Source of the DNA: Tenacibaculum maritimum NCIMB 2154
GTDB lineage: Bacteria > Bacteroidota > Bacteroidia > Flavobacteriales > Flavobacteriaceae
Length of the DNA: 64,000 nucleotides
Assembly (NCBI RefSeq): GCF_900119795.1
Contig: NZ_LT634361.1
Coordinates: 434,001 to 498,000, forward strand
Direction of reading: 5' to 3'
Shown here: positions 8,101 through 16,689 of the stretch, in pieces
Position numbering within the stretch: the first letter of the stretch is position 1
How the letters are laid out: the number at the start of each line of letters is the position of its first letter
Translations under genes and position numbers: made by a program
Notes under the pieces: model-generated
The model's input: the letters and a program-made list of their open reading frames with translations, nothing else
What the model was told of the DNA's origin: nothing
Database searches by the model: none

Positions 8101-9051
8101 TTAAAATTGTATAAAAGGGAATGCTTGTTGAAGTGTTTCCTTTTTTTTGTACAATTTTTTTAAAAATTGTTGGTGCTGTTCAGATTTAGGATTGAAAGGT
8201 CGGTGTGCGAGCCCTTTTTGAATGGCGTCAATTTGCTGCATTATTTTTTTACTTTCTTCTGAAATCCATGTTGCTGAAAACTTTTCCCATATATGATTGA
8301 TTGCTGTATTGTTAGGGTGAATCATGTCTTCTTTGTAAAAGCGATAATCTCGGAGTTCGTCCATCATGATTTCGTAACTAGGAAAGTAATAACAATTTTT
8401 TTGATTGTGAATACTGTTGTGGATTGCGGTTAATAAGTGCGCTTTGCTGCGTTGGTTTTCTGTAAAGCCGTCTTTTAAGTGCCGAATTGGAGAAAGGGTA
8501 AATAAAATGGAACTTTTGGGGTTTATTGATGTAATATGTGTTATTATCGTGTGTAATGATGTTGTGATTTCTTCAATAGCTAGTATTTCTTTTGAGAATT
8601 TTTTTTGAGGAACTTTATGGCAATTTGCTACAATAGTATTGGTATTTAGGTGTCTGTACACCCAAGAAGTTCCTAGTGTAATAATAATATGTGAAGCTGC
8701 TTTTATTTGTGTAGCAGTGTGTAAAAGGCCATTGTTAAGATTGTTTAATAAATCTGCTTTATTATTAGCACTTAAGCTAGAGTGTGCATCATAGCAATGC
8801 CAGCGTTCGTTGTGTAAGAAGATGTCTTTTTCAGTGTATTTTTTATGCAGGATAGCATTGATGATTAAGTTTTCTATTGCTTTAGGGTGGAATAAAATTC
8901 CAAGAGGATTTATTAGAGATTGGAATTTAAAATAATTAAGTTTTTTTCCAATATTTTCAGAAAAACAAGAACCTAATAAAAGCAAGGTTGCATGGTGGTT
9001 GATTTCATGAGTAGATTGCTTTTTTAATGGAATGGGCGTATGGAAAATCAT
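8101..9051 (-). CDS. GSCFA domain-containing protein
   Basis: 316 residues with the name-giving motif near the N-terminus (LLLGSCFSENIG) followed by the conserved NPLGILFHP. GSCFA proteins are common single-copy genes in Bacteroidota and are related to SGNH/GDSL hydrolases; the Ser of GSCFS and the C-terminal D-x2-HPN-like motif (EDMIHPNN) fit that fold. The substrate is not known. Divergent from the CarH-type regulator. Confidence 0.88.
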   Translation of the reverse strand: MIFHTPIPLKKQSTHEINHHATLLLLGSCFSENIGKKLNYFKFQSLINPLGILFHPKAIENLIINAILHKKYTEKDIFLHNERWHCYDAHSSLSANNKADLLNNLNNGLLHTATQIKAASHIIITLGTSWVYRHLNTNTIVANCHKVPQKKFSKEILAIEEITTSLHTIITHITSINPKSSILFTLSPIRHLKDGFTENQRSKAHLLTAIHNSIHNQKNCYYFPSYEIMMDELRDYRFYKEDMIHPNNTAINHIWEKFSATWISEESKKIMQQIDAIQKGLAHRPFNPKSEQHQQFLKKLYKKKETLQQAFPFIQF

Positions 9052-9084
9052 AGATTGAGAATTGGCTCAAAAATAAAGATAAAA

Positions 9085-9112
9085 TTGTTATTAATAAAAA
9101 TACGTACCTTTG
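9085..9112 (+). promoter_or_regulatory. Promoter of the CarH-type regulator
   Basis: TTG at 9085-9087, 17 bases, then TACCTTTG at 9105-9112: a textbook Bacteroidota promoter. Its -7 box runs into TTTGTTTAAT, which matches one arm of the palindrome in front of crtI (10047-10082) and hints at autoregulation. Confidence 0.75.
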
Positions 9113-9130
9113 TTTAATAAAAAAGGATAG

Positions 9131-10027
9131 GTGTTGAACGGAATCAATAAAAATTTTACAATTAAAGATCTTGAAAATATTTCGGGAATAAAAGCTCATA
9201 CGATTCGTATCTGGGAGAAACGATATAATTTATTGTTACCAGAAAGAACGGATACTAATATTCGATACTACTCTTCTGAAAATTTACAGAAATTGCTAAA
9301 TGTCGCATTGTTAAATGCTCATAATTATAAGATTTCTAAGATTGCAGAAATGTCAGACGAAACGATTCTTGTAAAGGCAAGAGAATTAGCGTTAAAAAAG
9401 GGGATTAACAATGAGGCTATCAACTCTTTAAAGTTGTCGATGTTTCGGTTTGATAAACAATTGTTTAATCGTACCTATAACAAGTTGTTAAGTAAGAAAA
9501 CATTTAGACAGGTTTTTAAAGATGTTTTTGTACCCTTTTTAAATCATATAGGACTTCTTTGGCAAACAGATACATTATTGCCAGCGCATGAGCATTTTAT
9601 ATCGAATTTAATTGCCCAAAAAATACAAATAAGTACTGATGAGCTAGAGTATTCGTCGGTTTCTTCAGAAATAACCTATGTTCTTTTTCTACCTGAAAAT
9701 GAAATACATGAGTTGGGATTGATGTATTTGAATTATGAATTGGTGCTAAGAGGTTACGCTACCATATATTTGGGGCAAAGCTTGCCGTTGGATAATTTGA
9801 GCTATTTTTTTGAAAGTAATACGGAAATTAGATTTGTAACTTCATTAACTGTTCAGCCCTATGATGATAAGGTGCTTGGGTATTTTAATGAAATAGAAGA
9901 TGCACTAAGCGGAACAAATCATAAGTTGATAGCAGTAGGTCAAAAGGCAATGTTGGTAAAAGATATTGATTTTAAAGCGAGTATTACTGTTTACTCATCT
10001 TTAGTGGAGTTGTTAGAGGACTTGTAA
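9131..10027 (+). CDS. CarH-like MerR regulator with B12-binding domain
   Basis: 298 residues; starts at GTG 9131 or TTG 9134, as no ATG is available. An N-terminal MerR winged helix (FTIKDLENISGIKAHTIRIW) is followed by a four-helix and a Rossmann-like cobalamin domain. The light-sensor signature W-x9-EH is present (WQTDTLLPAHEH), as are the lower-ligand motif in the form ExHxxG (EIHELG) and a Ser at the x41 spacing. The final GG is GQ. CarH/LitR proteins bind adenosylcobalamin, repress carotenoid genes in the dark and release DNA in light. The gene sits directly before a carotenoid-photolyase operon, which fits that role. Confidence 0.88.
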   Translation: MLNGINKNFTIKDLENISGIKAHTIRIWEKRYNLLLPERTDTNIRYYSSENLQKLLNVALLNAHNYKISKIAEMSDETILVKARELALKKGINNEAINSLKLSMFRFDKQLFNRTYNKLLSKKTFRQVFKDVFVPFLNHIGLLWQTDTLLPAHEHFISNLIAQKIQISTDELEYSSVSSEITYVLFLPENEIHELGLMYLNYELVLRGYATIYLGQSLPLDNLSYFFESNTEIRFVTSLTVQPYDDKVLGYFNEIEDALSGTNHKLIAVGQKAMLVKDIDFKASITVYSSLVELLEDL

Positions 10028-10046
10028 TTTTTTTTGTATAATTTTA

Positions 10047-10082
10047 TTTTGTTTAACTATAATTTGTTTTTGTTAAACAAAA
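10047..10082. promoter_or_regulatory. Palindromic operator at the carotenoid promoter
   Basis: Perfect 11-bp arms TTTTGTTTAAC and GTTAAACAAAA around a 14-base spacer. The site overlaps the -33 region of the crtI promoter, a good repressor position. The half-site recurs in the regulator's own promoter at 9109-9118. I infer that it is the CarH-like binding site. Confidence 0.6.
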
Positions 10083-10094
10083 AATGTAAATTTG
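10063..10094 (+). promoter_or_regulatory. Promoter of the carotenoid/photolyase operon
   Basis: TTTG at 10063-10066, 20 bases, then TAAATTTG at 10087-10094, matching TAnnTTTG. It lies about 75 bases before the crtI start. Confidence 0.6.
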
Positions 10095-10169
10095 GTTAGC
10101 TCTTTTTACTGGATAAGATATTTGTGATTTTATTCTGAATAAAAGATAACCTTATTTAAATAATAAAAT

Positions 10170-11639
10170 TTGAGAAAAAAAATAGCAATAATAGGTTCGG
10201 GCTTCTCTTCATTGGCAGGAGCATGTTATTTAGCAAAAGCTGGGTACGAGGTTGTGGTGTTGGAAAAAAATAAAACGATTGGAGGTAGAGCAAGGCAATT
10301 GTTAAAAGATGGTTTTACGTTTGATATGGGACCAACATGGTATTGGATGCCTGATGTTTTTGAAAAATTCTTTGGAGATTTTGGAAAAAAACCTACTGAT
10401 TATTACCAACTAGAAAAATTATCTCCAGCATACCAAGTTTATTTCTCTATATTAGATTCTGTGACAGTTCCAGGGAACTTAGAAGCTATTTATGAAATTT
10501 TTGAAAAAGAAGAAAAAGGGAGCGCTAAGCATTTAAAAACCTTTTTGAAATCGGCAGCATACAATTACGAGGTGTCTATTAATGATTTGGTGTATAAACC
10601 AGGAATATCTCCTTTAGAGTTAGTTACTCCAGTAACAATAGGAAAAATAACTCAATTTTTTTCTACGATTAGGAAGCAAGTTAGAAAACATATAAAAAGC
10701 AAGAAGTTAATTCAAATTTTAGAGTTTCCTGTATTGTTTTTGGGGGCCAAGCCAAGCAACACCCCTGCTTTTTATAATTTTATGAATTATGCTGATTTTG
10801 GTTTGGGTACTTGGCATCCTGTAGGAGGAATGTACAAGGTAATTGAAGGGATGGTTTCATTGGCTACTAGTTTAGGGGTTACTTTTAATACCGAAGCAGT
10901 AGTAGATGAAATTGTAGTCAATTCAGTAGGAGAGGCTACTGGGGTAATCGTAAATAAGGAGTTTTTGGCAGCTGATGTCGTACTTAGTGGAGCTGATTAC
11001 CATCATACAGAAACATTATTAGCAAAGGAGTATAGGCAGTATTCAGAAAAGTATTGGGATACAAAAGTATTTGCGCCCTCTTCTTTATTATTTTACGTAG
11101 GATTTGATAAGAAAATAGCAAATGTTTGTCATCATACGCTATTTTTTGATACAGATTTTGATGAGCATGCAAAAACAATTTATGATTCGCCTAGCTGGCC
11201 AGAAAATCCTCTTTTTTATGCTAGTTTTCCTTCGATAACAGATAGCTCTTTTGCTCCAGAGCGTAAAGAATCAGGAACTTTTTTGATTCCCTTAGCACCA
11301 GGAATAGAAGATACTCCTGAAATAAGAGAAGTATATTTTGACATGATTATAAATCGATTGGAAAAGCTTACGAATCAGTCTATTAAAAGGCATGTTCTTT
11401 TTAAGGAGAGTTTTTGTGTTAACGATTTTAAGGAAGGGTATAATTCTTATAAAGGAAATGCTTATGGCTTGGCAAATATATTAACACAAACGGCTTTTTT
11501 AAGACCTAAAATAAAAAGTAAAAAAGTAAAAAATTTATTTTTTACAGGGCAACTAACCGTGCCAGGACCAGGGGTTCCTCCTGCTTTAATTTCAGGGAAA
11601 ATAGCTTCAGATTTAATTTTAAAATACCATAAAATATGA
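10170..11639 (+). CDS. crtI: Phytoene desaturase
   Basis: 489 residues starting at TTG 10170; the next residues form the FAD-binding Rossmann motif (IAIIGSGFSSLAGACYLA). The C-terminus has the CrtI signature FFTGQLTVPGPGVPPALISG. It converts phytoene to lycopene by successive desaturations with FAD. It is the first gene of a long operon and overlaps crtB by four bases. Confidence 0.95.
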   Translation: MRKKIAIIGSGFSSLAGACYLAKAGYEVVVLEKNKTIGGRARQLLKDGFTFDMGPTWYWMPDVFEKFFGDFGKKPTDYYQLEKLSPAYQVYFSILDSVTVPGNLEAIYEIFEKEEKGSAKHLKTFLKSAAYNYEVSINDLVYKPGISPLELVTPVTIGKITQFFSTIRKQVRKHIKSKKLIQILEFPVLFLGAKPSNTPAFYNFMNYADFGLGTWHPVGGMYKVIEGMVSLATSLGVTFNTEAVVDEIVVNSVGEATGVIVNKEFLAADVVLSGADYHHTETLLAKEYRQYSEKYWDTKVFAPSSLLFYVGFDKKIANVCHHTLFFDTDFDEHAKTIYDSPSWPENPLFYASFPSITDSSFAPERKESGTFLIPLAPGIEDTPEIREVYFDMIINRLEKLTNQSIKRHVLFKESFCVNDFKEGYNSYKGNAYGLANILTQTAFLRPKIKSKKVKNLFFTGQLTVPGPGVPPALISGKIASDLILKYHKI

Positions 11640-12478
11640 AACAACTATTTGATGAAGTGTCCTTTTTATGTAGTAAATTAGTTACTCGAAAATACAGTAC
11701 GTCATTTTCGCTGGCTACTAAAATGTTGTCGCCGAAAATTCGTGCAGCAATTTATAATATTTATGGTTTTGTGCGTTTTGCAGATGAAATTGTAGATTCA
11801 TTTCATGCATATGATAAAGCATTGTTATTGAGTAAGTTTGAGAAGGAGTATTATATGGCAAAAAAAGAAGGAATCAGTTTAAATCCTATTTTGAATGCTT
11901 TTGTTCATACCGTAAATAAATATGATATTACAGACGATTTGGTACAAGCTTTCTTAAAAAGTATGAAGGCTGATTTGTATAAAACGGAATATAAGACAGA
12001 AGCTGAATATAAGGCTTATATTTATGGGTCAGCTGATGTTGTAGGGTTGATGTGTTTAAAGGTTTTTGTTAATGGAAACTTGCAAAAGTATGAAGCATTA
12101 AAAGATGCAGCAATGCGCTTGGGATCCGCATTTCAAAAAGTAAATTTTTTACGAGATTTAAAAGATGATTTTGAAACATTGAATCGTTCTTATTTTCCTA
12201 ATATCAACTTAAAGGAATTAGACGCGCAATCGAAAGAAGTTATTATCAAAGATATTGAAACGGATTTTGAGTATGCTTTTCAGCATGGGATATTAAAGCT
12301 TCCAGTAGAGGCTAAGTTTGGGGTATATATGGCATATAGATATTATAAACGTTTGCTAAAAAAATTAAAGAGCGTTCCTTCTTCTAAAATAATGAGTACA
12401 AGGGTTCGTATTTCCAATCCTATGAAAATTAATTTACTAGCAAGAAGTTATGTGAAGTATAAATTAAATTTGATATAA
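11636..12478 (+). CDS. crtB: Phytoene synthase
   Basis: 280 residues. Both aspartate-rich motifs that bind the diphosphate-Mg are visible: FADEIVDSF near residue 50 and LRDLKDDF near residue 177. It condenses two geranylgeranyl diphosphates to phytoene, the first committed carotenoid step. The ATGA overlap with crtI indicates translational coupling. Confidence 0.95.
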   Translation: MKQLFDEVSFLCSKLVTRKYSTSFSLATKMLSPKIRAAIYNIYGFVRFADEIVDSFHAYDKALLLSKFEKEYYMAKKEGISLNPILNAFVHTVNKYDITDDLVQAFLKSMKADLYKTEYKTEAEYKAYIYGSADVVGLMCLKVFVNGNLQKYEALKDAAMRLGSAFQKVNFLRDLKDDFETLNRSYFPNINLKELDAQSKEVIIKDIETDFEYAFQHGILKLPVEAKFGVYMAYRYYKRLLKKLKSVPSSKIMSTRVRISNPMKINLLARSYVKYKLNLI

Positions 12479-12482
12479 TAAA

Positions 12483-12938
12483 ATGAGTGTAGTCATCTTT
12501 TTTATAATAACACTGGTAACATTTGTAATTATGGAGGGTATAACGTGGTGTACACATAAATATATCATGCATGGGTTTGGTTGGTTTTTGCATGAAGATC
12601 ATCATCAACCAGGGTATCCACATATTTTTGAAAAGAACGATGCTTTTTTTGTTGTGTTTGCTATTCCAAGTATGTTGTTGTTTTATTTTGGAATTCGTCC
12701 AGAACTTAATTATTTATTTTTTATAGGTTTGGGAATACTACTTTATGGACTAGCATATTTTTTAATTCACGACGTTTTAATTCACAGGCGTTTTAAATGG
12801 TTTAAAAATACACAAAATCGTTATTTAAGAGGATTAAGAAAGGCACATAAAATTCATCATAAGCATTTAGGGAAAATAGACGGAGAGTGTTTTGGAATGT
12901 TGTTCGTTCCTTTTAAATATTTTAAGAAAAAACAATGA
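12483..12938 (+). CDS. crtZ: Beta-carotene hydroxylase
   Basis: 151 residues, a membrane di-iron hydroxylase of the fatty-acid-hydroxylase superfamily. The histidine boxes are HKYIMH, HEDHH, HDVLIH and HKIHHKH, between hydrophobic segments. It adds 3-hydroxyl groups to beta-carotene, giving zeaxanthin. Four-base overlap with the cyclase gene. Confidence 0.93.
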   Translation: MSVVIFFIITLVTFVIMEGITWCTHKYIMHGFGWFLHEDHHQPGYPHIFEKNDAFFVVFAIPSMLLFYFGIRPELNYLFFIGLGILLYGLAYFLIHDVLIHRRFKWFKNTQNRYLRGLRKAHKIHHKHLGKIDGECFGMLFVPFKYFKKKQ

Positions 12939-13633
12939 GTCAGTATTTGTATCTCCTGTTAAATATAGGAAGTTTAAGTATTCCTTTATTGTATAGTATT
13001 TTTGAAAAGAAGTTTCATTTTATACAATACATTAAAGCTGCTTGTTTGAGTATTTCAATCATTGCGGTTCCTTTTTTAATATGGGATGCAGCATTTACTA
13101 AAATAGGGGTTTGGGGCTTTAATTCAAATTACCACCTTCCTTTAAAAATAATAGGAATGCCCATAGAAGAGTGGCTTTTTTTTATATGCATCCCCTATGC
13201 TTGTTTATTTACACACGAGGTATTAAAATATTACTTCCCTAATTTAAAACTATCAAGAAGGTTCGCAAAGCAAATTACTGTTTTTCTGTTATTGATAGCA
13301 ATAGGGGGCTTGGTATTTAATTTTGGAAAACAATATACTACGATAAACTTTATCCTTTTTTTACTATTAATGGGGTATAGTTTAGCGAAGCATTTGGAAG
13401 TATTACAGACTTATTTACCAAGTTTCTTCGTCATACTTTTTCCTTTCTTTATAGTGAATGGAGTACTTACGGGAAGTTTTATAGAAGCGCCAGTAGTTTG
13501 GTATGATGATGCTGAAAACATGAACTTTAGGTTGTTTACAATCCCATTTGAAGATGCTTTTTACGCATTTAACTTATTGTTTTCGATACAGTTGGTATTT
13601 AACTATTTAAAAAATAAAATTTATGAAAGCTAA
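12935..13633 (+). CDS. Lycopene beta-cyclase, CrtYcd (membrane) type
   Basis: 232 residues with about six to seven membrane segments. It is a fused form of the CrtYc and CrtYd modules: the first half has IGMPIEEWLFF (PxEE motif) and WGFNSNY, the second half IPFEDAFY (PxED). This non-flavin cyclase type is common in Flavobacteriaceae. It closes both ends of lycopene to beta-carotene. Its end overlaps tspO by 11 bases. Confidence 0.88.
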   Translation: MSQYLYLLLNIGSLSIPLLYSIFEKKFHFIQYIKAACLSISIIAVPFLIWDAAFTKIGVWGFNSNYHLPLKIIGMPIEEWLFFICIPYACLFTHEVLKYYFPNLKLSRRFAKQITVFLLLIAIGGLVFNFGKQYTTINFILFLLLMGYSLAKHLEVLQTYLPSFFVILFPFFIVNGVLTGSFIEAPVVWYDDAENMNFRLFTIPFEDAFYAFNLLFSIQLVFNYLKNKIYES

Positions 13634-14096
13634 TAAATATGGATATTTTATAATCTTTTTATTCTTCAATTTTATGGCGTTAGTTATTGGCATATGGTTG
13701 ATGAATGATGGTCCTAGAACAAGTTGGTATTTAGGTTTGTCAAAAGCACCTTGGACTCCTGCCGGATGGGTTTTTGGAGCAGCATGGTTTAGCATCATGT
13801 TCCTTTTTTCTTTTTATATGACTAAGCTTAGTTTTCAGTATGCTTTTTTAAGTAAATATTTAATTGCGATTTACACTTTTCAGTGGGTTTTAAATGTAGG
13901 TTGGAATTTTGTTTTTTTTAACCAGCAATTAACTATTGTTGGGTTAGTAATAATTACATTACTATGGTTGCTAATAGGTTATTTTACATTTAATCATATA
14001 AAAAAGCTAGGTTATTATACATTGTTAATCATGCCCTATTTGGTATGGATGACAATTGCTACGAGTTTAAACGCTTACATTGTTTTTAATAATTAA
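13623..14096 (+). CDS. tspO: TspO/MBR family tryptophan-rich sensory protein
   Basis: 157 residues, five predicted membrane helices, Trp-rich. The motifs SWYLGLSKAPWTPAGWVFG and WNFVFF are hallmarks of the family. TspO binds porphyrins; in Rhodobacter it represses photosynthesis and carotenoid genes in response to oxygen. Its position inside a carotenoid operon under a candidate B12 photoreceptor fits a role in handling photosensitising tetrapyrroles. Confidence 0.93.
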   Translation: MKANKYGYFIIFLFFNFMALVIGIWLMNDGPRTSWYLGLSKAPWTPAGWVFGAAWFSIMFLFSFYMTKLSFQYAFLSKYLIAIYTFQWVLNVGWNFVFFNQQLTIVGLVIITLLWLLIGYFTFNHIKKLGYYTLLIMPYLVWMTIATSLNAYIVFNN

Positions 14097-14106
14097 TACA
14101 AATATT

Positions 14107-14763
14107 ATGGATCAAGGAAATAGAATAACATCAGATAAGATTATAGCATTATATATGGAAGAAGTGCTCACGGAAACCCATATAACATCAGTATATGCTT
14201 TTGCTAAAAAGCACAATTTTGAAGAGAATGAATTTTACCATCATTTTAGTAGTTTTGAGGTCTTAGAAAAAGAAATTTTTGCAATTTTTTGCACAAAAAC
14301 GGTAGCCTTATTGCTAAAAAATGAAGCTTACAAAAATTATGATTCGAAGAGCAAACTGTTGAGTTTTTATTATACATTTTTTGAGTTATTAACGGCAAAT
14401 AGATCTTATGTTCATATAAAATTAGGAACTCATAAAAATAAGCTAGCCTCTTTAAAATTGCTTTCGAAATTACGAAAAGAGTTTATTGAATTTATAGATA
14501 AGGAAATCCATACAGATGCTATAGATTTTAAAAATAAAACAATTAATAAATTACAAAGTAAAGGAGTTCTTGAAAGCGCTTGGTTTCACTTATTATGTAC
14601 TTTACAGTTTTGGTTAGCAGATACTTCATCCAATTTTGAAAAAACAGATATTTTCATAGAAAAATCAATAAAAGCAAGTTTTGATTTAAAAGAAGTAACA
14701 CCTATACAAAGTGTTTTTGACTTTGCTAAGTTTTTATGGAAAGAAAAAATACCAGTAATATGA
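14107..14763 (+). CDS. TetR-like transcriptional regulator
   Basis: 218 residues from ATG 14107, ten bases after tspO ends; the ATG at 14080 would overlap tspO and adds a poor leader. The N-terminal helix-turn-helix is divergent (SVYAFAKKHNFEENEFYHHF) but TetR-like; the rest is helical. It overlaps the ABC1 kinase gene by ATGA, and the pair is likely co-inherited. The ligand is unknown. Confidence 0.72.
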   Translation: MDQGNRITSDKIIALYMEEVLTETHITSVYAFAKKHNFEENEFYHHFSSFEVLEKEIFAIFCTKTVALLLKNEAYKNYDSKSKLLSFYYTFFELLTANRSYVHIKLGTHKNKLASLKLLSKLRKEFIEFIDKEIHTDAIDFKNKTINKLQSKGVLESAWFHLLCTLQFWLADTSSNFEKTDIFIEKSIKASFDLKEVTPIQSVFDFAKFLWKEKIPVI

Positions 14764-16070
14764 AAAGTATAGATAACATTCCGACATCAAAAATTCAGCG
14801 CGCTTCTAAATTATTAACCACAGGAATAAAAGTAGGGGTTAATTATGCAAAATATTATGGAGAAAAAATAGTAAAAACAGAAGATGAGGCAAAAAAGAAT
14901 TTAAATGAAGCAAATGCTACTGATATTTACGATGGTTTAAAAACCTTAAAAGGTTCTGCTTTAAAAGTAGCTCAAATGCTAAGCATGGAAAAAAACATCT
15001 TACCAAGTGCTTATGTAGAAAAATTTTCACTGTCACAATTTTCAGTACCTCCATTATCGCCTCCGTTAGTTGTAAAAACATTTAAGAAATATTTTAAAAA
15101 AGCACCTACAGAGGTATTTGATAGCTTTACAAAGGAATCTGTTAATGCAGCAAGTATAGGGCAGGTACACAAAGCAACAAAAGGAGGAAAAGAATTAGCC
15201 GTAAAAATTCAGTATCCAGGAGTTGCAGAGAGTATTTCTTCTGATTTAGCTATTGTAAAGCCCATTGCTATGAGAATGTTTAATATAAAGGGAGAAGGAT
15301 CTGATGCCTATTTTAAAGAAGTAGAAGATAAGCTAACAGAAGAAACAAACTATATTTTAGAATTAGCTCAAAGTAAAGAAATAGCAAATAGTTGTAGTAA
15401 AATACCAAACTTAAAATTCCCTAATTATTATTCAGAATTTTCATCAGAGAAAATTTTAACAATGGATTGGATGGAAGGGCTTCATTTGTCTGAATTTACA
15501 GCATTAAAACATGATGCAGTAGTATTAAATCAGATAGGGCAAGCGTTATGGGATTTTTATATGTATCAGATGCATGTTTTGAAAAAAGTACATGCTGATC
15601 CTCATTCAGGTAACTTTTTGGTTTCGGATAAAAACGAATTAATAGTAATTGATTTTGGATGTATGAAAGAGGTTCCTAATAGTTTTTATATTCCTTATTT
15701 TGAGCTGGCTAAAAAAGAAAATATAGAAAACAAGGCTTTTTTTGAAGCCAAATTATATGAGCTAGAAATCTTAAGAGAGGATGATTCTTTAGAAGAAAAA
15801 GAGTTTTTTCAGGCACTTTTTTATGAAATGCTTTCTCTTTTTACCCAACCTTTTCATCAGGAAGAGTTTGACTTTTCAGATGCTGTTTTCTTTAACAAGA
15901 TAGCTGAGTTAGGGCAAAAATATGCGAACAACACAGCACTTAAAAAAATGAATGGAAATAGAGGTTCTAAGCATTTTATTTATATCAATAGAACTTTTTT
16001 TGGTTTGTATCATTTAATGCACGATTTAAAATCAACCGCTATTAAAATTAATAATTATAAAACATTATAG
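14760..16070 (+). CDS. ABC1/UbiB (AarF)-family atypical kinase
   Basis: 436 residues from ATG 14760 (ATGA overlap with the TetR stop). The UbiB-like kinase fold is seen: the KxGQ element appears as KVAQ (Gly changed to Ala), the Ala-rich loop as NAASIGQVHKA, the lysine in LAVKIQYPG, the catalytic loop as HADPHSGNF and the metal motif as VIDFGCMK. In many bacteria these proteins support quinone or isoprenoid lipid metabolism; the role here is not known. The context suggests a link to isoprenoid pigments. Confidence 0.85.
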   Translation: MKSIDNIPTSKIQRASKLLTTGIKVGVNYAKYYGEKIVKTEDEAKKNLNEANATDIYDGLKTLKGSALKVAQMLSMEKNILPSAYVEKFSLSQFSVPPLSPPLVVKTFKKYFKKAPTEVFDSFTKESVNAASIGQVHKATKGGKELAVKIQYPGVAESISSDLAIVKPIAMRMFNIKGEGSDAYFKEVEDKLTEETNYILELAQSKEIANSCSKIPNLKFPNYYSEFSSEKILTMDWMEGLHLSEFTALKHDAVVLNQIGQALWDFYMYQMHVLKKVHADPHSGNFLVSDKNELIVIDFGCMKEVPNSFYIPYFELAKKENIENKAFFEAKLYELEILREDDSLEEKEFFQALFYEMLSLFTQPFHQEEFDFSDAVFFNKIAELGQKYANNTALKKMNGNRGSKHFIYINRTFFGLYHLMHDLKSTAIKINNYKTL

Positions 16071-16071
16071 G

Positions 16072-16683
16072 ATGCAGTTTACTCGTAAAGATATAGACGC
16101 TTTAGAACATTTATACAAAATTAATTTTGTAAATAGTTTATCAGGATTCAAATCTGCAAATCTAATAGCCACGAAGTCAGTAAAAGAAGTAACGAATGTT
16201 GCAGTGTTTAGTTCCGTAGTACATTACGGGTCTGCTCCTCCTATTTTAGGATTTGTATTGCGTCCAACTACGGTAAGAAGAAATACATATGATAATATAA
16301 AGGAAACGGAATTTTATACAATTAATCATATAACCGAGTCTATGATTCATGAAGCGCATCATACATCGGCAAAATACCCTTCGGAGATTTCAGAGTTTGA
16401 TAAAACCGCTTTAACAGAAGTGTATAAAAATGGCTTTCATGCACCATTTGTTAAAGAAAGCTCAGTACAAATAGCTATGAAATATGTAGAAGAATACCCC
16501 ATAAAAATAAATAATACATTATTGATATTAGGAGAAATTGTAGCAGTATATGTTGATGAGGTTTTGGTAGAGAAAGACGGCTTTATAAATTTATCTAAAA
16601 ACGAAACAGTAGCTATAAACGGATTGGATGCTTATGTAACCCCCGCTAATAGTAAACGCCTCCCATATCAACGACCAAAATAA
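16072..16683 (+). CDS. Flavin reductase-like (FMN-binding split barrel) protein
   Basis: 203 residues. The split-barrel flavin fold is indicated by NVAVFSSVVHYGSAPPILGF and the PTTVRRNTYDNI segment typical of the flavin-reductase-like family. The stop of the kinase gene lies one base before its ATG. Likely an FMN-dependent oxidoreductase in the light-stress operon; substrate unknown. Confidence 0.83.
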   Translation: MQFTRKDIDALEHLYKINFVNSLSGFKSANLIATKSVKEVTNVAVFSSVVHYGSAPPILGFVLRPTTVRRNTYDNIKETEFYTINHITESMIHEAHHTSAKYPSEISEFDKTALTEVYKNGFHAPFVKESSVQIAMKYVEEYPIKINNTLLILGEIVAVYVDEVLVEKDGFINLSKNETVAINGLDAYVTPANSKRLPYQRPK

Positions 16684-16689
16684 AAACAG

